Shown here one piece after another: positions 43,901 to 56,127 of a DNA stretch of 64,000 bases. Positions within the stretch are counted from its first letter, which is position 1; the number at the start of each line of letters is the position of its first letter. This DNA is from Nannochloropsis oceanica. Lineage: Eukaryota > Sar > Eustigmatophyceae > Eustigmatales > Monodopsidaceae. The position numbers and the translations under genes are program-made. Under the pieces are notes generated by a model. It saw only the letters and a list, made by a program, of their open reading frames with translations. It ran no database searches and was not told the origin of the DNA. The DNA lies in the NCBI GenBank assembly GCA_004519485.1, contig CP038121.1, positions 62,001 through 126,000 of the forward strand, read 5' to 3'.

Positions 43901-46900
43901 ACCTTCTGCCTCTCAATCGTTTCCTTTCGCGCCAATGTGGCCAGGTGCTGAGCCTCCATGGTGGCAAGGACCTGGAGAAAGGGAGGGAGGGAGGGAGGGA
44001 GGGAGGGAGAGAGGGCGGGTAGTGTGCGCACTCATATTAGGATAGCTCCCTTGACCCCTCCACTCTTTCTTTCGAGTTTGACGACACCAGCTCCCTCCCT
44101 CCCTCCCTCCCTCCCTCCCTCCTTCCCTCCCTCCCTCACCTTCTTCATGAAGATGGCGCGGGCGGCGTCCCGTGCCCCGGGGTCAGGGGGAGAGAGGTGC
44201 ATGGCCGACACCCGCGCCAGCTGCGTGGCCAGGACCTGAGAGGGAGGGAGGGAAGGATGGAGGGAGGGAGGGAGGAAGGGAGGGAGGGAGAAAAGTGAGA
44301 ATGAAATTGAGGGGCCAACGATCCACACCAACGGCATCCCTGATACTTCCCTCCCTCCCTCCCTCCCTCCCGCCCTACCTGCAGCTGGTGTCGCATACTG
44401 TCTCCCTCCAGCTCCGCCTCCCCGAAATGCAGGCACTGGGCTCGGTAGTCGATACGGACCTACATCAGGCAAGGAGGGAGGGAGGGAGGAAAAGGTGAAA
44501 ACGGATGCAAAGGGTGTTGGAATTGGCCGTGGCAATCAACGCGAACCTGAAGGAGGGAGGGAGGGAGGGAGGGAGGGAGGGAAGGAGGGAGGGAGGGAGG
44601 GAGGGAGGGAGGAAGGGAGGGAGGGAGACCTTGACTTGGCGCTCCTTGACAGCCGAGACGATGAGCTGTTCGACCTCGGTGAAGGGAATCTCCAGGCCGT
44701 GAAGAAGATTCTTCAGGTGGGCCATCTTCACCGTGTGGTACACGCCTGAGGGAGGGAGGGAGGGAGGGAGGGAGGGAGGGAGGGAAGGAGGGAGCGACGG
44801 ATGGGGGGGTCAAAATGCGCGGGCATCGACAGGAACGAACACCCGTACCATTTCCCCCTTCCGACCCTCCTTCCTTTCCTCCCTCCCTCCCTCTTCTTAC
44901 CGGCGAGCTGTCGGAGCACGCGCACGGCCAGGAGGCGCTCGAGCGGCGCGACGTAGACCTTGAGCTTCGGGTGCTTGCGAAGGAAGGCGAGGGTCGGGAG
45001 GAGGGTGGGGACGAGCTGGAGGGGAGGGAGGGAGGGATGGAGGGAGGGAGGGAGGGAGGGAGCGAGGGAGGGGTCGCAATGGATCAACATGTGAAAGCAG
45101 GAGGGGACGGGAACCGCCGAGGCCGGGAGGGAGGGAGGGAGGGAGGGAGGGAGGGCTTACCTGCAAGGGGGCGAAGTCAACCTCCACACGCTGGTACAAC
45201 TCTTTGAGCTCGGGCAAGACCTAGGCAAAGTAAAAGGTATAAAGTGGGAAGTATGTAAGAAAAGCCCCGTCGTAAAATATCAAGCCGGGGGAGCCATGTA
45301 AGAATGTGGCCCGTGCCCACTCCACACACACCTGCTGCAACACGCCCTTGGCCTGAACCTCCGACAGAAGAGACATCCGGGTAGGGTTGGCGTTGAAGTC
45401 CAGCAAGGCCGCGATCTTCTCATTCTTCTTCTTCCGCTTGAGGAGGTCTGCAAGGGAGGGAGGGAGGGAGGGTGCATGGGATAAGTCCAGTAAATCTGAG
45501 GCGTTTGCCTTTCTTTCGGCTTTGTCTTCCCTCCCTCCCTCCCTCCCTCCCTCCCTCCCTCCCTCCCTCCCTCCCTACCCTCGTTAAGCAGGGCATCTCC
45601 CTGCTGCCCTTTGTCGAGGCCATCAACCGCCGTCACGGGTACGCACAGGGCGGCCAGGAGCACCGTGGAGGCCTGCACTTGCTTCTCCTCCGCCGAAAAC
45701 GACTTAGCCTCGCTGTAGGAGGGAGGGAGGGAGGGAGGGAGGGAGGGAGGGAGGGAGGGAGGGAGGGAGGGGAAACAAATGGTTACCGGGCGCAGAAGGG
45801 AAAGAGGGATGGAGGGAAGGAGGGAGGGAGGGAGGGAGGACGGTGCACGTACCGCGTGAGGAGGTAATACTTGTGCCAGGCGTAGGCATGGAAAAGATGG
45901 TTGCCCGAAACCTAAATAACAAGAACAATAATAATAATATCATGAGACGAAAATAAAGACAAAAGCAAGAGGTGGAAAGGTGACGTAAGTATTAAAGATG
46001 CAATGCCCTCCGTCCGTACATCCCTCCCTCCCTCCCTCCCTCCCTCCCTCCCTCCCTCCCTCCCTCTTTCCGTCGATAAATACAAGCGACCTGCATAGTC
46101 CTCACCCTCCCTCCCTCCCTCCCTCCCTCCCTCCCTCCCTACCCGGAAGATCCTGGTGAGCTTCTCGTAGTAGGCCGCCATGAGGCGGGGCTTAGGCAGC
46201 TTGCGGGCCAACGAGCCATCCACTTGCTTCAGGGGAATCTGCGGGAGGGAGGGAGGGAGGAAGGGAGGGAGGATCGGCGATGATGGAACAACACAGTAAC
46301 CTTCCGGTCGAGGAAAAAGGACAGTCCTTCTGAAGTAAATAGGTTTTGGACACTCCTCCCTCCCTTCCTCCCTACCTGCATGAGCGTGTAGATGTCCTCG
46401 ACGATCCTGAAGCCCTCGTTCCACAGCTTGAGCGCATCCGACACTTCCAACTGCCGGAACCTACGGAATTTAGGAGGGAAAAAAAGACAGACATTAAAAC
46501 AAATTTATGTAATTTATAAAAGAAAAGAAACTAAGCACGGGGTAAAATGATTCCAAATTAAGAGAAGCACTAAATCAAGTATAATCATAAAATAGTAAGA
46601 TGGAGGAGTCAAGGCGAGCGAAAGGGAAAGGCAAGAAATAGCCTACCTTCCCTCCCTCCCTCCCTCCCTCCCTCCCATCCTTCCTCCTTCCCTACCTCGT
46701 CTGCAGGTGCATCTCGATCGACTCACTCGTCCACTGATCCCAGCCCTTCGGCTTGTGTTCCCTCCCACCGGCCGGGACCACGTTCAGGGGGTGGGTCGCC
46801 TGCGGAGGGAGGGAGGGAAGGAGGGAGAGGTTAGTCCATGTGAAGTCGGGAAGGAAGGAAGGAAGGGAGGGAGGAAGGGAGGGAGGGAGGAAGGGAAGAA

Positions 46901-48817
46901 AGGTACCTTGAGGAGGTTGCCCAGGTGGTTGGACAGCGTCTCACAGAGGGAGTGGAACTCGCGGGTGCGTTCGAAGGTGCGACAAAAGGCGAGGGCCTTC
47001 TCGCACGTGGAGTGGTAGAGCTTCTCGAGCTGAGGGAGGGGGGGAGGGAGGGAGGGAGGGTCAGTGAGAAAGTGATGGACAAGGGTGGAATGGCTCTGTT
47101 CTTGGGGCCAAGGGAGGGAGGGAGGGAGGGAGGGAGGGGGGGGAGGGAGGGGGGGAGGGAGGGGAGCGAAGGAAGGAAGGAAGGAGATCCTGGAAGCCAG
47201 ACAGACAGGGGAAAGCACAAGGGCGCATCAGAGGGAAAGGGGGAGGGAGGGAGGGAGGGAGGGAGGGAGGGAGGGAGGGCCTGCCTTAACATACCTTCTG
47301 CATAGTCCTCAATACCTCCAGCACGGCTCGGTAAGTCTCCCACAGGAAACGGAGCCATGGCACCTGGGAGGGAGGGAGGGAGGGAGGGAGGGAGGGAGGA
47401 AGGAAGGGAGGGAGGAAGGAAGGAAAAGGTGGGTGATAGCCGGATTAATGTAGACGTGGCTGTTTCGAATTGAGGAATGAAGAAGGGGGGAAGGGAAGAA
47501 GGGGGGAAGGGAAGAAGGAAAGGAGGGAGGGAGGAAGGAATGTGCATGCCTTGACGAATTCGAATTCTCGTGGTGAGAACAAGCTCATACTTTTCAGTCG
47601 GATATCAACCATCCCTCCCTCCCTCCCTCTCCCTCACCATCACATCCCTCTCCGTCCGCTCCTGCGTCGAGTCCATGGTCATAGTGGACAGCATGATGCT
47701 CTCGGGGTCTGACACCTGATAGAAAGGGAGGGAGGGAGGGAAGGAGGGACGGAGAGGTAAGCATGTGCAGAGGTACAAGTTATCGTACTTACCTTTTCAA
47801 ATCACCACAAAGAAGCAGCCTCCCTCCCTCCCTCCCTCCCTCCCTCCCTCTCTCCCTCCCTCCCTCCCTACCAAGTCGTTCTCCAAGTCAGTGATGGTGG
47901 CGCTGGCGGCTGACACAGCGGCTGCATCGGCCTTCTTCCGAGCCTCCCCCATCCGTCTTTCGGCCAGCTCCACATAAAAGACAATGACCTTCTCCAGCGA
48001 GTCTCCGCCCTGTATTGGGTGGGTTGGTAAGGAGGAAGGGAGGGAGGGGTGGGGGGGATTGAAGGGATATGTTTCAGTATATTACGACGTGTTGGGGCCC
48101 GCCGTCCCTGCCGTCCTCCATCCCTCCCTCCATCCTCACATGCTGCTGACTCATGTTCCGGTACTGATGGAGACCGTCCTTGGCCCCACGGTGCTCCTTG
48201 AGGTCCACACACAGCTCCAAGTAGAGGAGCATGATGCCCTCGTACGTCTGCTGCCATTGGCGGTGGTGCCTGGAGGAAGGGAGGGGAGGGAGGAAGGGAA
48301 GGTGAGAAAAAGTGGAAAGGGTAGCTCAGGACGGTATCGGCCATAAAGAAACTGCTAATGCGCATCTGCTATGTTGCACCTCGTCTTGACTGCTTTATGA
48401 CTGTGATATTGCGCGTGTGCTGCGGTACATCTCCTCCTCCATGCCCATCCACATCCTTTCCTTCTTGACAACCTACCCATCATCCCTCGCCCCCTCGCTC
48501 CCTCCCTCATTCCTTTTAAAACCTACCGCTTGGCCGTGATCACGTCGTGGAGGAGCTTGAGGGCGTCCTCTTTGTTCCCCACAGAGATCAGATCTGGCGT
48601 GTGTCGTCGAGGAATGCGGGAAGGGAAGGGAGGGGTAGTGGTGAGAAGGCGCATGGCCCAGGGCAAGGGACCCCAGTAGACGAGACACACGCACTGTATT
48701 CATTCCGTCCGACACGACATCCCCTCTCCTCCTTTCCTCCCAATACTCCTCCAATGTACCTTGCGCCCGCTTGAGCGCCCCTTCGGGCTTATCTGTTCGT
48801 CCAAAATAACTCGCCAT
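40920..48817 (-). CDS. EIF3A: Translation initiation factor eIF3 subunit a
   Basis: Around 20 exons spread over 7.9 kb. The start MASYFGRTDKPEGALKRAQ matches the eIF3a opening. Next come DLISVGNKEDALKLLHDVI, YEGIMLLYLELCVDL and a helical repeat region: ACEKALAFCRTFERT-like exons near 46,950, ESIEMHLQTRFRQLEVS near 46,700 and ALKLWNEGFRIVEDIYTLM near 46,400. The PCI/winged-helix region follows: VYHTVKMAHLKNLL, VEQLIVSAVKERQVK, VRIDYRAQCLHFGEAEL. The C-terminal half is the charged helical arm (RERQRRRELEQVRKAEEEKR; KRNKEMEAIRKYEEERLK), ending in a Gly/Arg/Glu-rich tail and TAG at 40920. eIF3a is the scaffold of eIF3, which binds the 40S subunit in the cytosol. No break was seen in the exons I read. 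Nearly every intron is bounded by GGGA and/or CCCT tracts. The human-type ten-residue DDDR repeat is replaced by Gly-rich sequence. Confidence 0.92.
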
Positions 48818-49546
48818 CTTGCTGCTGCTCCACCCCCTGCTGCACCCGGATGATGATGCTGGTCAGGAAGGGATTAAGGAGTGGCGAAAGGAAGGAGAGA
48901 AAAGGAGAAGAGGCCGGCGTTAAATCCCTGTCCTGCTCACTTGCGTCCTTTCTGTGTATGCGTTCGTGTGTTAGAAGATCGTGAGTGTTTGAATGGGAAG
49001 GTGCTAGCTGGGGCTCCACCCCTGTCTTCTTCGCCTCCCCACCAACGCATCAGTGCGGTCTCCTTCCCGGCCCAGGCACAGTTTCCACGGCTGTTTGGTA
49101 GCACCACCAGCGCTACCAGGGCTTCTACAACCTCATGGGTGGTATGATTAAGAGCGCAGAGAGGCCATACGCGGGCTCGGGGCAGGAGGGGAGGGAGGGG
49201 AAGGGAGGAGACAAGACGAGGGGTTGTGGTGGTTGTGGCGATAGAGCCTCCGAAGTTGCGCGAGTTTATCTGGGATAGTTCCACGCCCGTATCTCCCTGT
49301 CCTTCTTTCTGCCCTTGCTTATGTATGTGGGCAGCACTTTAGAGCACGATCTTCCTATCCCCCGGCAAACAACACAGAGATACGCATCGCTTGCCTGTGC
49401 GTGGTATCTCCACACTTCGTTAAAGAGTCCCAGCAGTAAATGATCCCCTGCAGTCGCAGGGCAGCCACAGCGTCGTCCTTTACCATTCTCGTACGTACCC
49501 TTGCCCGTCCCATGCACCGTTTCATCTCCAGGGTAGACTCATCCTG
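48818..49546. other. Shared divergent upstream region
   Basis: 730 bp between the eIF3a start and the DUF2237 gene start, with no supported gene. A minus frame at 49355-49615 overlaps the plus-strand exon and has no family match. The region presumably holds both promoters. Confidence 0.45.
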
Positions 49547-51116
49547 ATGGATTTCCACCACACTTATCAGGTTTCGCTCGCCTTCGCCTCGTCCCGCTTT
49601 TTTCGCCCGGCCCAAGCCTTTCTTGTGTTCCGTCCAGCCTCCTCTCCCTTCAACTTGCTAGTTGCTGCAGCTACACCCACAGGCCCTGGCAAGGAGGGCT
49701 CGGTACGTCGTGGCCACGTATTGCCAAAGGAGTGAAGCCATGGAAAAGTGTGGATCTAATCCATCTCTGACTCTCTTCTGCTTGTCTCTCCTCCCTTGCC
49801 TCCCTTCTTGCCTCCTCCCCCTTTCCTCCTACATATCTAGAACGCATCGCCCCAACCTGCCTTCATTCGATCCCTCTTCACGGACGTGGAAGAACGACGC
49901 AAGAAGGAACAAGGTACGCATGTGTCTGAAACTGCGGTAATCTTATCCTATGATCTTTTACCTCCTTTCCTACGGAATCCTGTTCATAAGCTGCCTTTCC
50001 TCACTGCTCTCCCCCCCTCCCTCTCTCCCTCCATACCTCCTCTCTTCCCTCCCCCCTCAAGCCTCTATCAGTGAAAACGTCCAAGCCAACGCTGCCGAGC
50101 GCTTGCAAGAGGCTAAAATGCGGGGAGAGATAAATGTGCTAGGCGGGCCGTTGGAGGTGAGGATTTCCTTGTGTGCACTATGACTACTTTCCAATACGAG
50201 GAAACTCAGAATGGCTTCCCTGCCTTCCCTTCCCCTCTTTAATCTGTAGCTCTGCGGCACTGATCCCATGACGGGTTTCACTCGGGAAGGCTGTTGTACC
50301 ACCGGGCCGATGGACCTGGGCTCGCACACGGTGAGGGCGGGGGGGTGGAAAGGGGGTGCGGAGGGGAGTGAGAGGATTCCCTGGTTTAGTCAATGCCCCT
50401 CGAGACAGCAGGTGGAGGGCTAGGCACCGTGGGAGGGCCATGCCGCAATGAATGCTCCGTGACCTTGATATGTGTATCGCACATTATGAACTCGATATGT
50501 CGATCCCACACTGCCATTCACCGCCCCTTCCGTCCCTCCGTCCCTCCGTCCCTCCGTCTAGGTCTGTGCCGTGGTGACGGAGGATTTCCTCCGGTATTCG
50601 AAGTCGCGTGGTAACGATCTAATGACGCCACGGCCCGATTTTTCGTTTCCAGGACTCAAGGTAGGGAGGGACGGGAGGGAGGGAAGGAAGGAGGGAAGGA
50701 GGGAGGAAGGGGGGGGGGGGGGAGGCAGGGTGGATTCATCGAGCTAGCGTTGGCTCTATCTCATCGTCCCTCACATTCCTCCCTTCCCAACCCCTCCCAT
50801 TCGACAAATGTTGTCCTTTCCTTTCCCTCCCTTCCTTTCCATCCCTCAGAGTGGAGACAAGTGGTGCCTGTGTGCCTCGCGGTGGGCCGAGGCCTACGAC
50901 GAGGGGGTGGCGTGCTCGGTCCTTCTCAAATCGACGCATATCAAGGCCCTGGATGTCTGCGATTTGTCGGCATTAATCGAACATGCCTTGGATCCGCCCG
51001 CGTCGCACACTAAGGACGCAGCGGGAGGAGGGAAGGAGGGGGGAGGAGGAGGAGGAGGGGGAGGGAAAGAGGAGGGAGGGAAGGAACTCCCGCCGCGGAA
51101 GCAGGAGGAGTTGTAA
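49547..51116 (+). CDS. DUF2237 family protein with N-terminal targeting extension
   Basis: Six exons with consistent phases. From ATG 49547 the leader SLAFASSRFFRPAQAFLVFR is basic and hydrophobic, like an organelle transit peptide. The next exons read NASPQPAFIRSLFTDVEE, then ASISENVQANAAERL. The DUF2237 core follows: INVLGGPLE|LCGTDPMTGF, REGCCTTGPMDLGSHT, VCAVVTEDFLRYSKSRGNDL, PRPDFSFPGLK|SGDKWCLC and ASRWAEAYDEGVACSVLLKS. This covers the whole conserved domain as known from bacteria, with its Cys pairs (GCC and WCLC) intact. A Gly/Lys/Glu tail ends with TAA at 51116. The function of the family is unknown. Bacterial-type distribution plus a transit-like leader suggests a mitochondrial or plastid protein. 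An upstream first exon cannot be excluded. Confidence 0.85.
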
Positions 51117-51970
51117 ACGCCAAAGGTGGTAAGGGTTTGGAGTCAAGAATGGAAGGATGTGATTGAGAAAGAAGCAAGCAGGCATATCAACTCCCGTTGG
51201 CACAGTTTTATCTTTGTCTTTGTGTTGTTTTGCTTTTCTAGTAACGTTTCTTCAGGGAGATCAATCCAGGACCAGGACAAGAGTATTGTAGCGATTCCTA
51301 GCAGGAGAGGAGAGGAAGGAGGCAGGTCTCTCGATTTGCAGCATATACACAAGAAACATTGAAAATGGAAGCCCAAAACGTTTCCGTTGGTCTGTGGTTC
51401 TTTTCTTCTTTTTTTTTGGTGCTTCTTTTTGACCATCCTTTCGTGAAGTGTCATACGTTGTCCTTACCTATAGTCTCTTAATCATATTGAGAGCCACGGA
51501 AAGTAAAAACTTTCTGGCAAGTAAGTGAAAGAGTTCTAGAAGGTAGGCATACTGGAGCTCTCTCCTTCCTTTCATTCTTATTTACGACCTTCGCCCTTCC
51601 CAACTCTTCTCTCCATTTCTCTCTCTGCTCTTCGGTTTGCTTCCATAAAGACAATATTACTTGTTCATCAATTTGTGCCAATTCTCAAAGTGTAGGTTAT
51701 ATTAATCAATTTACTCCATCGCGGTGCTATCTATGTTTCCAGTATCCTCCTTTTTTCCTCTCTCCCTCTCGTGTGCTCTCTATCTCTGCCTATCTTTCTC
51801 GATATACCTCGCTTCCTCCCCCCCCCCCCCCCCACTCTCTCTCACAATTGTGCTATCATCCCTCCTCTCATGGATTATAATGCTAATTAAGAAAGTGGAA
51901 TCCCTCTCCTTCTTTCGCCTGTCCCACTACGCAAAACCCTTCCCTCCCTCCCTCTCTATCTCCCGCTTCC
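51117..51970. other. Convergent intergenic region
   Basis: 3' flanks of the DUF2237 and kinase genes. AT-richer, with a short poly-C run at about 51,818-51,833. No supported gene. Confidence 0.5.
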
Positions 51971-54919
51971 TTACAGCATGCCATCATCATTCTCCAAGCC
52001 TACCTCTCCCTCTTCCAACGGCACCGGCCCACCCCTCCCAAACGGCGCCCCCCCCACCCCCTCCTCCGTGCTTTCCCCGCTGTCCATCCCGCCCTCCCCG
52101 TGCAAATCCGTCGTCTGATTCCTAAACGCTAGGAAGACCTTCTGGAATCCCAACGGGTCTCCCTGCTTTCTCGTCACGCTCAACACCTGGATACGACCCT
52201 CAGCGTCCCCGCCGTCCTTCCCTCCCTCCGAGTAAACCTTCACGTCCACCTGCACCAGCGTCGGACCGTCCACTGGCAGGAGGGCTTGGAGGTGATATGG
52301 GCCCTTAACGGTCAGTTTCCCGCCCATCACTTCCAGTGCTTCCTTGGCCCGTCGAAGGACAACCGAGGGCTCTTCGGCCGAGTAGAGGTTGGTAAGCAGG
52401 TCGGCCACGCCAGCAGGAGGGGACGGCGCAGGGGATTCGGGGAGGGAGGGCGACTCGCCGTCGGCGGCGATGTCGCGGTGCTTGACCCTGTCCGGATCAA
52501 TGTCCTGGGAGGGAGGGAGGGAGGGCGGGAGGGTGAATATGAGAAGTTCATCCAGGTATTTACTCTCCCAATCCGAGGCATTGACTTCCCCCCCCCCCCC
52601 CCCCCTTTCTCTCCCTCCCTCCCTCCCTCCCTCTCTCCCTGCGTACCTTGCTCCCGCCCTTGCCGTACTGCCCGGCAGCCTTCTTGCGACGTGCGCGCTC
52701 CTTCTCCAACTCCTTCTCGGTCTACAGTGTAAGTCGTATTCAAAAATTCAAATTCAAAAGGGAAGAAGGAGGTTATAAATATAGATCAACAAGGGATGAG
52801 GGGAGTAAACGTGAGTCAAATCTCTCCCGAAAAGACAGATGTATACATATAAGAACCGTGAGGGAAAATGGGAGGGAGGGAGGGAGGGAGGGAGGGAGGT
52901 ACCTTGATCTTCTCTTTGCGAGTGGCCAGCTCCTGGCTGACCTCAGCCGGGTGTAGGGTGCTCGAGGACAGCCATGCGTCCTTGTTCAGGTCCGTGACCT
53001 ATGTGCATCAGGGGATGGGGATTAAAGGGGGGGGGGTTAGTGGGAGGGAAGGAAGAAGGGCTCGACAAACAACACCGGTTTATCGTGGAAACCATAGGAA
53101 GGAGGGAAGGAAGGAGGGAAGGAGGGACGTACCGAAGGGCGCTTGGCGGGGTTGGGGTTGAAGATGCGGGTGAGGAGGTTTTGGGCGGGTTCAGGGAAGT
53201 CGGGAGTGTAGCGCTTGTGCGACTTCCAGAACCGATCCGGACGACCCTCCTGTGGGAAAGGCGACAAAAGAAGAAGAAGAGGGGAGGGAAGGAGGGAGGG
53301 ATTTGGATGAGAAGGTGACAGTGCCGCCTCGCGCTGGACTCTGTTCTCAAATGTTGTATTGTACTACCAGCCCTCCCTCCCTCCCTCCCTCCCTCCCTCC
53401 CTTCCCCCCTACCTGAAATTGGTTGAACCACCAGTCACCAGGGCGGGCCATCTGGAAGGGTGGGTTGCCGCTGAGCATGATGAAGAGCACTACACCCGAG
53501 GACCAGCAGTCGGCCTTGGCACCGTCGTACTGTTCGAGTGAATGTTATTTGGGAGTGTGAAATAAGGGGGGGAATGAGGGAGGGGTCGCATGGTCATCCA
53601 AACGAACGATGAGACTGAGAGAGGACTAGAAAGGGAGGGAGGGAGGGAGGGAGGGAGGGAGGGAGGGAGGGACATACCTGTTGACGGGCAAGCACCTCGG
53701 GAGCCATGTAGGAACGGGTTCCACACTCCGTCTTGAGCAACTCTTCCGGGGAGGCACGCATGGCGGCCAGGCCGAAATCAGCGACCTGGGAGGGAGAAGA
53801 GGAGGGAGAAGAAGAGGGTGAGTTTGCATTGGAGAGAGGGTGGGAAGGGGGGAGAGGGGGGAGAACGTACCTTGAGCTGGAAGTTGGAGTCGAGGAGGAG
53901 GTTCTCCGGCTTGATGTCCCGATGGTAGATCCCACGCTCGTGGCAGAAGGAGAGGGCGTCCGTGAGCTGCTTGAATATGGCCTTAGCGATGCTCTGGGGG
54001 GAGGGAAAGGGGGAAGGAGAGGGGGAGGGAGAGAGAGGTGAAAGATTGGTACGGGATTACCCTCCCTCCTGTCCCCTTGCCTTCCCTCCCTCCCTCCCTC
54101 CTTCCCTCCCTCCCTCCTCACCTCCGAAAATGCGCCTGTGTACATCATAAAATCAAACAACTCCCCCCCCTCGGCGAGGTCTAAGGCCAGGAGGACCACG
54201 TCCCTGGCCCCTCCCTTCTTCCTCGGGTAGGAGCACGACATGTCGTAGTGGAGCAGGGACAGGATGTAAGGGTGGTTGTCCAACGCCTTCATGGCAGCGA
54301 TCTCCGTGCCGAGCATCTGGAGCACCCGTCGGGGGGTGGACTGTTTGTCGATAACCTTGAGAGCCACGTACTCGCCGCTGGGGGAGAAGGAAAGGAAGGG
54401 AGGAAGGGAGGAAAGAAGGGTGAGCGTGAGAATTGAGTGTTTCGTATGTGTGCTTGAAACATTTGTTAATTTTCTCCGTCTCGCTGCCTCTCTCCCATTC
54501 TGCCTCCGCCCGCCGTACCTGCTGTGGTTATAGCCCCTCTTCACCTTCCCACTCATGCCTTTCCCCAGCGTGTCCTGGATCTCGTACCCCGCCACAACAC
54601 GGACACCTGCCGGGGCGCCCGATGCTCCAAACGTTCCCGCCTTGCTGGGGCCACCCATGACACCGGCCTGCATGCTTCCTTCCCTGCGTTCATCGATGGA
54701 CATGATGCTCGAGCCTTCATAGGAGGCAGTGGCCGAGTCGGAGGTGGTGGCGGAGGTGCCTTTCTTCTGCATGTTCTTGTCTTTTTTGTTCAGTTTGCCG
54801 TCGGTGCCGTTGCCTTCCGTGGCGTCCCCGCCGAAAAGAAACTTGAAGGGAAAGCAGGCGAATGCGCCTTTGGGATTGCTGACAGGTGTTGTGGTGGCGG
54901 CAGAGGCGCGGCTGGTCAT
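51971..54919 (-). CDS. Ser/Thr protein kinase, SNF1/CAMK-like, with C-terminal KA1-like region
   Basis: About nine exons. I start at ATG 54919 ([13 protein letters not shown]), because the frame upstream opens only with non-ATG codons. A Ser/Thr-rich leader precedes the kinase domain. Its motifs are intact: [12 protein letters not shown] (Gly loop), [10 protein letters not shown] (catalytic Lys), [15 protein letters not shown] (catalytic loop), VADFGLAAM (Mg-binding Asp), [11 protein letters not shown] (P+1/APE) and [15 protein letters not shown]. An active kinase is therefore likely. After the lobe ([20 protein letters not shown]) comes a Lys/Glu helix, then a domain containing [25 protein letters not shown] and [14 protein letters not shown], which resembles the KA1-type phosphoprotein/lipid-binding end of SnRK and MARK kinases. 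An acidic tail ends at 51971. The KA1 assignment is tentative. It is divergent from the ATPase gene. Confidence 0.85.
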
Positions 54920-56127
54920 TGGATGGCGCTGGTACTGCTGCTTGCTTGTGTTGTCGTAGTTAGAAGAGGGCAACGGCTGCAGGCTGCGCCTAGTGTCTTC
55001 TTCTTCTTGTTGTTGTAGTTGTTGTGGTTTTTGCCGTGCGGCTCTCGGTAGTGCTTGTGGTGTTGTTGTTGCTGTGTGGTATGTGGGTGGTGGGAGGATG
55101 AAGAATGAGCGTCGAGTCTGCTTGTTTGCTAGAGCCGTCACGCCGCCATGCGCAAGACGAGGTGGGTGGAACCGACCACGACCAACCCTTGTATTCTACT
55201 CCACATGCCGGCAAAAAGCTCTGAAGCGCAACAGGGTCGAGAAACTCAATGCCTTTGAGGCCTCCGATGACATCATGAAGGTGACGCTGTGCCAAAGGGC
55301 CAAAGGCTGACGGGAGGATGAGTGTGTCAGGCTTTGGCGCTTGGCATGGCTAGAGGCCCGCGCCTGTGTGTGAGGAGGGCTGGTGTAGCTTGGGGTTGTC
55401 GTGACGTGGGAGATGGTGGTGGACATGAGACACCGGTGGGTGCTGTAGCGCAGGATAAAGACAGCCATGCGGCAACCAAGTTGTTCTTCCCAAAGTCGTT
55501 CCACCGCCGCGTGCTGTGTCGTGTGCAAGTCGTGTGGGGTGGAAAAGGTGGTGTGGTGGAGGTTTGGAGGGACACAAGCCCATTACAAACATATTTGCAC
55601 CTTTCCACTCTGACCTGCCTCGCGACTGTGAGGGGGGAGCAGGAGGAAGGGGGAGCACCTCTTCTTCGCCTTGATGCGGGAATGAAAAGGAATGTCTTGT
55701 CGGCAGAACATTGAGGGTTGGACAAAACAAAACAAAGCACGACCACAAGCAAGACGTGCAAGGCCCTGAACACGAAGTACATTCGACAAAACAAAATCAA
55801 CAATGCCTCATAACTTATTTGCGGGTGTCACCTTTTTTCCAAGGCTCCTCCTGCAAAATATTTCAAAGAAGTTTTGGGCCAGGGAGAGTTCCTGGCTCAA
55901 ATCCGGGTCTCCTAAAATCCACACACTTTTTGGTAGATTCCTTGCTTTCAGTGCGGTGATGTCATACTGACTTTCTTTTGCTTTCCAAATCACATAACAG
56001 GTAGAATTTTTCTGCCTTGCCTGCCTTCTTTGCCTGGATCTGTCCTCGGGTTGGTGAGACCGCCTGCCGGCTCAAGCACCACATAGAAGCTTGTCCGACG
56101 GTGTATCTTGTGCCGACGGCGGCAAAC
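54920..56127. other. Divergent upstream region of kinase and ATPase genes
   Basis: The kinase frame remains open upstream to 55141 without an ATG, and the ATPase frame is open from 56017, so untranslated or alternatively started leaders may occupy the edges. No independent gene is supported between them. Confidence 0.45.

Noticed and set aside
55196-55803. Frames of 110-158 codons between kinase and ATPase
   Set aside because: No domain and low plausibility. The region is best read as divergent upstream sequence.
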